Shown one piece after another: positions 52,665 to 58,947 of a stretch of 58,947 nt of DNA. The stretch lies in contig JARIBS010000055.1 in the NCBI GenBank assembly GCA_029257385.1, forward strand, positions 1 to 58,947, given 5' to 3'. The stretch comes from Thiorhodococcus sp. Lineage in GTDB: Bacteria; Pseudomonadota; Gammaproteobacteria; Chromatiales; Chromatiaceae. Position numbers and translations under genes: made by a program. Position 1 is the stretch's first letter, and each line of letters begins with the position of its first letter. Under the pieces are notes generated by a model, which was not told where the DNA came from, made no database searches, and saw only the letters and a list, made by a program, of their open reading frames with translations.

Positions 52665-54968
52665 CTAGGATGCGCTCTGCGTATCCTCCACCTCATCCAG
52701 CGCCTCGCGATAGCTGCAGTCCTTCTGCGGACACACCTTGGCGGCGCCCTTGGTCTTGGTCACCTTGAGCGTCAGTATCGGCCATGCGCATCGCGGGCAA
52801 GGACCGGCGATGGGTGCGTCCCAGACGGCATAGTCGCACTTGGGATAGGTCGAGCAGGAGTAGAAAATTTTGCCGCGACGCGACTTCTTCTTCTGAAGCG
52901 TGCCCTTGCTGCACTTGGGACAGGCCACGCCCGTGTCCTCGGGCTTCTCGAGCGACTCGAGATGCTTGCACTTGGGATAGGCGCTACAGCCGATGAACTT
53001 GCCATAGCGTCCGCGCTTGATCTCGAGCGTCGAGCCGCACTCCGGGCAGGCGCGGCCCTCGACCACCTCGGGCGCTTCCTGCTCGGCCTTGTCGGCGTTC
53101 AGGTCGCGCGTGTAGTCGCACTCGGGGTAGCTGGTGCAGCCGATGAAGCGCCCGTTGCGCCCAAGCCGGATCGATAGCTGGCTACCGCACTTGGGGCAGA
53201 TCTCGTCAATTTTCTCCTGTGTCACATCGCTGCGCTTGACGTGCTCCTGGGTGTGATCGACCAGATGCTTGAAGGGCTTCCAGAACTGCTCCAGCAGCGG
53301 AATCCAGTCCTGCTCGCCACGCGAGACGGCATCGAGCTCGTCCTCGAGTTTGGCGGTGAAATCGTAGTCCACGTAGGAGGCGAAATACTCGGTCAGAAAC
53401 TTGTTGACGACCCGTCCGACATCGGTCGGCAGGAAGCGCTTTTTCTCCAGTACGACATACTCGCGATCCTGCAGGGTCGAGATGATCGAGGCATAGGTCG
53501 AGGGACGCCCGATGCCAAACTCCTCCAGCACCTTGACCAGTGACGCCTCGCTGTAGCGTGGCGGCGGCTCGGTGAAGTGCTGCTCGGCGCGCACCGCAAG
53601 CAGGTCCAGATGTTCGCCGACCTTCAGATCGGGGAGCATCCGCTCCTCATCGTCGTCGGCGCTCTTGACGTCGTCGCGGCCCTCGAGATAGACACGCATG
53701 AATCCAGGTGCTGCCACCACCGAGCCAGTGGCTCGAAACAGATTGCCGGCACCCGCGCTCAGGTCGATGGCGACCTGGTTGATCAGAGCATGGACCATTT
53801 GCGAGGCCAGCGTGCGCTTCCAGATCAGCTCGTAGAGACGCAACTGCTCGGGCGAGAGATGCGCCTTCATCGCCGCCGGCTCGCGCAGCACTGAGGTCGG
53901 ACGGATCGCCTCGTGCGCCTCCTGGGCGTTCTTGGCCTTGGTCTTGAAGACACGGGGCTGATCCGGCAGCTCGGCCGCGCCGTAACGCTCGGTCACATAA
54001 GCGCGGATCTCGGCGATGGCCTCCCCCGCCAGATTGACCGAGTCAGTGCGCATGTACGAGATCAGCCCGACAGCGCCGCCACCGACATCCACGCCCTCGT
54101 AGAGTTGTTGGGCCACACGCATGGTGCGCTGGGCGGTAAATCCCAGCTTGCGAGCCGCCTCCTGTTGCAGCGTCGAGGTGATGAACGGCGGAGCCGGGTT
54201 GCGTTTGCGCTGCTTGCGCTCGACCTCTTCGACTTTGAGCTTACCGTCGGCGGCCCGCTCTAGCGTTTGCCTGACCTCGGTCGCGCGCGTCTCGTCGGTG
54301 ATGGTGAACTGCTCGACCTTCTCGCCATCGAAGCGGATCAGCTTGGCGCTGAACGCCTTGGTGTCCTTGACGGTATCGGCTTCGAGCGTCCAGTACTCCC
54401 GGCGCACGAAGGCCTCGATCTCGGACTCACGCTCGCAGATCAGACGCAGCGCTGGACTCTGCACCCGGCCCGCCGAGAGTCCACGCCGGATCTTCTTCCA
54501 CAACAATGGCGAGAGATTGAAGCCGACCAGATAGTCCAGCGCGCGCCGCGCCTGCTGGGCGTTGACCAGATCGAGCGAGAGTGCGCGCGGATTGGCGACC
54601 GCATCCTGTACCGCACGCTTGGTGATTTCGTTGAAGACCACCCGGTGGACCGGCTTCTTGCCCAACTGGCGGCGACTCTTGAGCAACTCGTAGAGGTGCC
54701 ATGAAATGGCTTCGCCCTCGCGGTCAGGGTCGGTCGCGAGATAAAGCGTATCGGCGTCCTTGAGCTTCTTGGCGATGGCCTGAACGTGTTTCTCGTTGCG
54801 GTCGATGATCTGGTACTTCATCGCGAAACCGTTCTCGGTATCGACTGCCCCCTCCTTGGGGATCAGGTCCCGCACATGGCCATAGGAGGCGATGACCTCG
54901 AAATCGGGTCCGAGGTATTTCTTGATGGTCTTGGCCTTGGCGGGGGATTCGACGATAACGAGATTCAT
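52665..54968 (-). CDS. topA: DNA topoisomerase I (type IA)
   Basis: Relaxes negative supercoils. The 767-residue protein has the Toprim start LVIVESPAKAKTIKKYLG at 3-20, the catalytic region with the nicking tyrosine in SYMRTDSVNLA (about residue 305), and the TPR-like ESEIEAF segment. Four C-terminal four-cysteine zinc ribbons follow (CPKC/ECD, CPEC/KC, CPKC/KC and CPRC/KDC), one more than in E. coli. It reads leftward, with a 156-base gap to smg. Confidence 0.97.
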   Translation of the reverse strand: MNLVIVESPAKAKTIKKYLGPDFEVIASYGHVRDLIPKEGAVDTENGFAMKYQIIDRNEKHVQAIAKKLKDADTLYLATDPDREGEAISWHLYELLKSRRQLGKKPVHRVVFNEITKRAVQDAVANPRALSLDLVNAQQARRALDYLVGFNLSPLLWKKIRRGLSAGRVQSPALRLICERESEIEAFVRREYWTLEADTVKDTKAFSAKLIRFDGEKVEQFTITDETRATEVRQTLERAADGKLKVEEVERKQRKRNPAPPFITSTLQQEAARKLGFTAQRTMRVAQQLYEGVDVGGGAVGLISYMRTDSVNLAGEAIAEIRAYVTERYGAAELPDQPRVFKTKAKNAQEAHEAIRPTSVLREPAAMKAHLSPEQLRLYELIWKRTLASQMVHALINQVAIDLSAGAGNLFRATGSVVAAPGFMRVYLEGRDDVKSADDDEERMLPDLKVGEHLDLLAVRAEQHFTEPPPRYSEASLVKVLEEFGIGRPSTYASIISTLQDREYVVLEKKRFLPTDVGRVVNKFLTEYFASYVDYDFTAKLEDELDAVSRGEQDWIPLLEQFWKPFKHLVDHTQEHVKRSDVTQEKIDEICPKCGSQLSIRLGRNGRFIGCTSYPECDYTRDLNADKAEQEAPEVVEGRACPECGSTLEIKRGRYGKFIGCSAYPKCKHLESLEKPEDTGVACPKCSKGTLQKKKSRRGKIFYSCSTYPKCDYAVWDAPIAGPCPRCAWPILTLKVTKTKGAAKVCPQKDCSYREALDEVEDTQSAS

Positions 54969-55124
54969 GCAGGACTCGGAGCAGGTAAGCCGCTGGTAGG
55001 GGAACGATCTTTAGGGTAAACCCAGAACCAAGCGCGACGTCAAGGCTGGATCAGCCGTGCACGAAGTGGTTGAGACGCGTCCCATCTCAATGTGATTCTG
55101 CAACACGCCGCAGCTGGCGCAGGC

Positions 55125-55601
55125 TCAGTGAAGATAGCTGGGTTCTTCGCTGTAGACCATGTCTTCGAGCTGGGTGAAGGCCTCCTCGCGCCCGGGCCGG
55201 TTCATCAGCACGAGCAGAGCCACCCACTTGACCTCGTCCTCGACGACGTGGAGATGGTCGATCGCGAGCAAACGATCGATCACCAGCTCGCGGCTGACCG
55301 GATCCAAAATACCGTTGTGCTCCAGAGAAAAGAGTAGACCGCGCACGTCTACATCGAGTTTCTGACACTCTTGCTCGGAGTAGACTCTGATCGAGCCGAC
55401 GGTATGGTCGTGATACTGGGGCGCTTCTACCCCAACGGCCAACTCATCAAGCCAGCGCAGCGCCTTGTCAATCTCGCCCTGAGTAAAACCAGCCTGAGAG
55501 AGTTCATCCTCGAGATCACTTTGTGCGACTGGCGGTTGGCCCTCGCCGTCCATATAGTTCTCGTACAGATAGATCAGAACATCGACCATATTCTCGTTCA
55601 T
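55125..55601 (-). CDS. smg: Smg-family DUF494 protein
   Basis: A 158-residue acidic protein starting MNENMVDVLIYLYENYMDG, the family opening, with the DLEDELSQAGF helix and a closing VYSEEPSYLH. Its role is unknown, and its constant place between dprA and topA is known in gammaproteobacteria. It probably shares the dprA transcript. Confidence 0.93.
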   Translation of the reverse strand: MNENMVDVLIYLYENYMDGEGQPPVAQSDLEDELSQAGFTQGEIDKALRWLDELAVGVEAPQYHDHTVGSIRVYSEQECQKLDVDVRGLLFSLEHNGILDPVSRELVIDRLLAIDHLHVVEDEVKWVALLVLMNRPGREEAFTQLEDMVYSEEPSYLH

Positions 55602-55672
55602 CAAGCCAACCTCTGTGGATGCCGTCAACCCGTAAATCGACCGCAGTAGGCGCCCATTTGCGCCCTAGAGGG

Positions 55673-56842
55673 TTAAGTCGCAGTACGTCCGCGGCAGTAA
55701 CGACCTCCCGGAACCGATAATACATGACCATCCAGCTCCATGAGTACCAACATGGCTGAAATCTGCTCTGCTGGCAAGCCAGTACGCCCAATCAGCTCAT
55801 CGGGTGCCAGCGCATCCAACCCCATGGCATCCAAGAGCCGTTGCTGGTCGCTCTCGAGCGGCACGACGACCCCCTGATTGGAGCGCGGCGCTACAGCGAC
55901 ATCTGCCGCAGCGATCAGCGCGTGTAGCTGCGGTGACAGCTCGGCGAGGATGTCATCGGCGCTCTCGACCAGCCGGGCACCTTCGCGAATGAGTGCGTGG
56001 CAGCCTCTGGCGAGCGGATTGCGTATCGAACCCGGTACAGCAAAAACCTCGCGCCCCTGCTCAAGGGCCATCCGGGCGGTGATCAGCGAGCCGCTTTTGA
56101 GCGCCGCTTCCGTCACCAGCACACCCAGACTCAGACCACTGATGATCCGGTTGCGACGCGGAAAATTCCGCGCTAAAGGTCCCTGCCCTGGCGCCAGCTC
56201 GCTGATCATAGCGCCGGTTTGGACGATCTCGCGGGCCAGCTCTCGATGCGTTGCTGGATAGACCAGGTCCGGCCCCGTACCGAGTACCGCGATCGTGCGA
56301 CCAGACTCCATGGCGGCCGTATGCGCAACGCCATCGACTCCGACCGCCAATCCACTGGTAATAATCAGACCAAAGCGCGTGAGCTGCCGTGCCAGATCGT
56401 GCGTGATCTCACGACCGCCGGGCGTTGGATTGCGGCTCCCCACGACAGCCACCTGAGGCTCGCTGAGCAGCAGCGGATCGCCCCGCACATAGAGCAGCGG
56501 CGGCGGATCTGAGATCTCTTTGAGCAGGGGTGGGTAACGCGAATCGAAGAGCGTCAGAATATGGGCGTCAGGCTGCGCGGCCCACTGCAGGCTCAGGTCG
56601 ATGCGAGGCTGATTCGGCTGCCGCAGGGCGGCAATCGTCTCGGGCGCGAGTCCGCACCGGGCGAGCCGATCGGTAGAGGCGCCCAACACCGCACCCGGAT
56701 CGCCGAACTGCTCAAGCAGCCGCGCGCAGACCCTTGGGCCGATTCTTGGGGCATCGATAAGCGTGAGCCAGTCGCGCAGATCCCGCGACTGGCTGGCAAC
56801 GACTGCTTCAGGTCGGTGGGGGGGCAATTGCATCGCCCACAT
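55673..56842 (-). CDS. dprA: DNA-processing protein DprA (Smf)
   Basis: Binds single-stranded DNA and loads RecA during transformation; in non-competent bacteria its role is less clear. The 389-residue protein has the SAM/helix-hairpin domain (RIGPRVCARLLEQFG), the Rossmann-like core with VVGSRNPTPGGREI, SGLAVGVDGVAH, VLGTGPDLVYP and the winged-helix-like C-terminus (DELIGRTGLPAEQISAML). It overlaps the end of the upstream LysM gene by 35 bases. The exact start (ATG 56842 or 56833) is unclear because neither has a good ribosome-binding site. Confidence 0.95.
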   Translation of the reverse strand: MWAMQLPPHRPEAVVASQSRDLRDWLTLIDAPRIGPRVCARLLEQFGDPGAVLGASTDRLARCGLAPETIAALRQPNQPRIDLSLQWAAQPDAHILTLFDSRYPPLLKEISDPPPLLYVRGDPLLLSEPQVAVVGSRNPTPGGREITHDLARQLTRFGLIITSGLAVGVDGVAHTAAMESGRTIAVLGTGPDLVYPATHRELAREIVQTGAMISELAPGQGPLARNFPRRNRIISGLSLGVLVTEAALKSGSLITARMALEQGREVFAVPGSIRNPLARGCHALIREGARLVESADDILAELSPQLHALIAAADVAVAPRSNQGVVVPLESDQQRLLDAMGLDALAPDELIGRTGLPAEQISAMLVLMELDGHVLSVPGGRYCRGRTAT

Positions 56843-58052
56843 TGATGAAACGATTGGCGTGTAAAACGATCCCGAAGCTCACGCGCTCGAAGGTGCGAAA
56901 CACCATCACCACGCCCGAGCGTTCGTACGGTTTGACGTACTCACCCTTGTTGCGGCGCCAGTCGGCATGAATCGGAAAAGAGGTGTCCGGATCGGGTTCA
57001 TTGCGACGCCAGCCCGTGCGCTCGTAATCGCGTCCCAACCAGAACTCACTTGAAAGCGGACCCTCCATCAGCCAATCCGCTGCCGCCATGCCGCGTTTGA
57101 CATCGTCGGGCGCCTTGTGGCCGCCGACATAAATCTCGAAAACATGACCGGATTCGATCTGATCGCGTGTGCCGCGATCGAGAACGATTATGTCGTAACG
57201 GCCGATCTGCGAGACCCCGTTGAGCACTGAGATGATGTGGCCACGCGTACCATTGGGCGCGGGACGGGGATGGAAGTTGACCCGCGCCTCCTCTTCGTCG
57301 GCTGGAATCACCCGGTCGCCGATTGATACCTCGCGCTCCATACGCACGACCTTGAGCTTGGCCGGATCACCGGCGCGCTCAAGTGCCGCAGTCGCAACGA
57401 AGGTGGCCTCATAGCCTAAGAGCTCGTTGGAATCAGGGTCGCGCAACTCATCGCCGGGGCGCAGAATGTGATAAGCAGCAGATCCGCTAGAATGGATCTT
57501 GCGTACATAGATCGAGTCGTGGACACCAGCGACGATATGCTCGTCGGGGAAGCCGACGACATAGGGTGCACGCTTGATCTGGTCGGAGTCAGCGATATAG
57601 GGCCGTGTCAGGAAGGGCTCGATCGCAGAGACAGAAATGGTCGGCACGGCCTCCGCGAGCGAGGATGACCTGGCCTGCGGGCTGAGCTTGACCACCCGAA
57701 GACCGTCTCCGCGCGCCGAAGAGCCGCCACTGGTGCGTCTAATCCGGGTTCGACCGCCCTCCGTGCTCAGCTCTAGGACATCGCCAGGATAGATCAGATC
57801 GGGATTGTCGATCCCCGGATTGCGCTCATAGACTTCCGCCCAACGCCAGGGGTCGCGCAGGAAGCGCCCGGAGATCGCCCACAGAGTATCGCCCGACTGA
57901 ACGACATATGAGCGCGGAGCGCGCTCTGCGAGCTCCGCCGACCCTGCCACCATGGGGACCGCTAACATCAGAGCGCAGACAAGCATCACAAACCCACTCG
58001 GACGATATGCCTGCGAGCCAAGTACGGTAAAACAGCGTGTCATAGGACCCAT
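56808..58052 (-). CDS. LysM-domain exported protein
   Basis: A 414-residue periplasmic protein. The start at ATG 58052 follows GGAGG by four bases and leads to a signal peptide (GFVMLVCALMLAVPMVAGSA). A LysM domain follows at about residues 45-95 (SYVVQSGDTLWAISGRFLRDPW and NPDLIYPGDVLELS). The rest is a long region with SH3-like short strands (DSIYVRK, RPGDELRD) and no other recognised fold. It is conserved next to dprA and opposite def in this class and likely binds peptidoglycan. Confidence 0.9.
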   Translation of the reverse strand: MGPMTRCFTVLGSQAYRPSGFVMLVCALMLAVPMVAGSAELAERAPRSYVVQSGDTLWAISGRFLRDPWRWAEVYERNPGIDNPDLIYPGDVLELSTEGGRTRIRRTSGGSSARGDGLRVVKLSPQARSSSLAEAVPTISVSAIEPFLTRPYIADSDQIKRAPYVVGFPDEHIVAGVHDSIYVRKIHSSGSAAYHILRPGDELRDPDSNELLGYEATFVATAALERAGDPAKLKVVRMEREVSIGDRVIPADEEEARVNFHPRPAPNGTRGHIISVLNGVSQIGRYDIIVLDRGTRDQIESGHVFEIYVGGHKAPDDVKRGMAAADWLMEGPLSSEFWLGRDYERTGWRRNEPDPDTSFPIHADWRRNKGEYVKPYERSGVVMVFRTFERVSFGIVLHANRFINVGDAIAPPPT

Positions 58053-58086
58053 TAACCCTCCTGGATGGTCGAAACGGGATTCACCC

Positions 58087-58099
58087 GACCCCACTATGG
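58087..58099. repeat. short dyad in the leader of the LysM gene
   Basis: CCCCA-cta-TGGGG (about 58090-58102) is a compact dyad in the expected 5' leader of the LysM gene, about 40 bases before its start. Function not known. Confidence 0.3.
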
Positions 58100-58117
58100 G
58101 GTGTAGTATCTAAAAAG

Positions 58118-58123
58118 ATTATA
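58118..58123 (-). promoter_or_regulatory. candidate -10 box for the LysM-dprA transcript
   Basis: A perfect TATAAT on the minus strand, about 65 bases before the LysM start codon. I could not find a good -35 at 16-18 bases, so the promoter may need an activator or be read by another sigma factor. Confidence 0.4.
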
Positions 58124-58197
58124 TCGCTCACACAATTGATTTTCTTCTACCCGCTTCACAACAATCAGCACCACTGCTCGAAAATCTTTTTGAAAAG

Positions 58198-58734
58198 ATG
58201 CCTAAACTCGACATTCTCATATTCCCAGACCCGAGGCTGCGCAAAAAAGCGCTGCCCGTGAGCCACGTCGACGACGATATCCGTCACCTGGTCGACGACA
58301 TGCTCGAAACCATGTATGCCGCGCCCGGTATCGGCTTGGCTGCCACGCAGGTCAATGTGCAGCGCCAGATCATCGTTATCGATCTTTCCGAAGAGCGCGA
58401 CACGCCACTGTGTCTGATCAACCCACGGATTCTCTGGCAAGAAGGCAAAGAGCAGATGGACGAAGGCTGTCTCTCAGTGCCGGGTTTCTTCGAATCCGTC
58501 ACGCGCGCCGAGCGGGTGCGCGTCGAGGCGCTCGATCGCGATGGGGTTGCCTTCGTCTTGGAAGCCGACGCACTACTGGCCGTCTGCATCCAGCACGAGA
58601 TCGATCACCTTGAAGGCAAACTGTTCGTCGATCACATCTCGATGCTCAAGCGCCAGAGAATCCGCCGCAAGCTCGAGAAGGAGCAGCGCCACCCACCTAG
58701 CGAGTCCGCGCAACTGAAGCGGGGCGCTATCTGA
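58198..58734 (+). CDS. def: peptide deformylase
   Basis: Removes the formyl group from the initiator methionine of new proteins. The 178-residue enzyme has the three signature motifs: GIGLAATQ (44-51), EGCLS with metal-binding C91, and QHEIDHL with H133 and H137. It precedes fmt, the usual pair, and diverges from the LysM gene. Confidence 0.97.
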   Translation: MPKLDILIFPDPRLRKKALPVSHVDDDIRHLVDDMLETMYAAPGIGLAATQVNVQRQIIVIDLSEERDTPLCLINPRILWQEGKEQMDEGCLSVPGFFESVTRAERVRVEALDRDGVAFVLEADALLAVCIQHEIDHLEGKLFVDHISMLKRQRIRRKLEKEQRHPPSESAQLKRGAI

Positions 58735-58831
58735 TGCACACTGGCGCGACGACGACGCACGCTAACGCAAGCGCCCACCATGGCGATCATACACCGGGCA
58801 TCCGCTCCTCGCGCGGCGGGGCGGCACACTG

Positions 58832-58947
58832 ATGAGCCGACTCAGCGCTATCTTCGCCGGCACGCCGGATTTCGCCGTGCCGAGCCTGGCCGCACTCGCC
58901 GCCGCTGACGTGGACCTGATCGCCGTCTATACCCAGCCGGACCGACC
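58832..58947 (+). CDS. fmt: methionyl-tRNA formyltransferase (5' fragment)
   Basis: The first 38 codons only; the gene continues beyond the window. The visible [18 protein letters not shown] and VYTQPDR are the family's N-terminal signature, where 10-formyl-tetrahydrofolate binds. It makes the formyl-Met-tRNA whose formyl group def later removes. It starts 97 bases after def. Confidence 0.93.
   Translation, partial: MSRLSAIFAGTPDFAVPSLAALAAADVDLIAVYTQPDR

Noticed and set aside
1-58947. Insertion sequences, prophage, integrase or transposase genes
   Set aside because: No transposase, integrase, phage structural gene or flanking terminal repeat was seen.

Overview
This window is a chromosomal segment of a GC-rich gammaproteobacterium. 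The order dxr-cdsA-uppS-frr-pyrH-tsf-rpsB facing map-glnD, the dapC-dapD-arsC-like-dapE block, minCDE, dnaX-ybaB-recR next to the 4.5S RNA gene, and topA-smg-dprA-lysM facing def-fmt are all housekeeping arrangements of that class. The overall style suggests Chromatiales (purple sulfur bacteria and relatives). That is an inference: no photosynthesis or sulfur-oxidation gene lies here to confirm it.

Layout. (1) 1-9.9 kb: a leftward run for isoprenoid, phospholipid and undecaprenyl carrier synthesis plus translation factors, diverging from methionine aminopeptidase and the PII uridylyltransferase. (2) 9.9-14.6 kb: a small exported protein, a VOC-fold protein and the succinylase branch of lysine/diaminopimelate synthesis. 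(3) 14.6-20.1 kb: leftward minCDE, hinT, recR, ybaB, dnaX and the SRP RNA. (4) 20.2-31.1 kb: three unrecognised envelope proteins, cysS, ppiB, mutY, a small zinc-ribbon protein, rimK, lspA and ileS.

(5) 31.3-39.25 kb is accessory and is the most unusual part. It holds an apparently exported protein made of two tandem methyltransferase units, a membrane-anchored helical protein, an EamA-type permease, a HydE/BioB-like radical SAM enzyme, a HemN/HutW-like radical SAM enzyme, a secreted protein with two identical-spacing four-cysteine modules and, on the other strand, a secreted Gly/Pro/Trp repeat protein. I do not recognise this set as a described pathway.

(6) 39.3-49.2 kb looks like a surface-glycan locus: three paralogues of a HAD-linked family (one with a degenerate HAD site, one with an intact site, one lacking the HAD domain), a GT2 glycosyltransferase fused to an FkbM methyltransferase, a UDP-glucuronate decarboxylase and a GalE-type epimerase. 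The sugar supply is probably UDP-xylose and perhaps UDP-arabinose or UDP-galactose.

(7) 49.3-58.9 kb: an exported nuclease-like protein, a cyclopropane-synthase-like methyltransferase, a PHP-type phosphatase of the capsule-regulator kind, then tsaC, topA, smg, dprA and a LysM protein facing def and the first 116 bases of fmt, which runs off the window. I saw no tRNA, rRNA, CRISPR array, insertion sequence or prophage.
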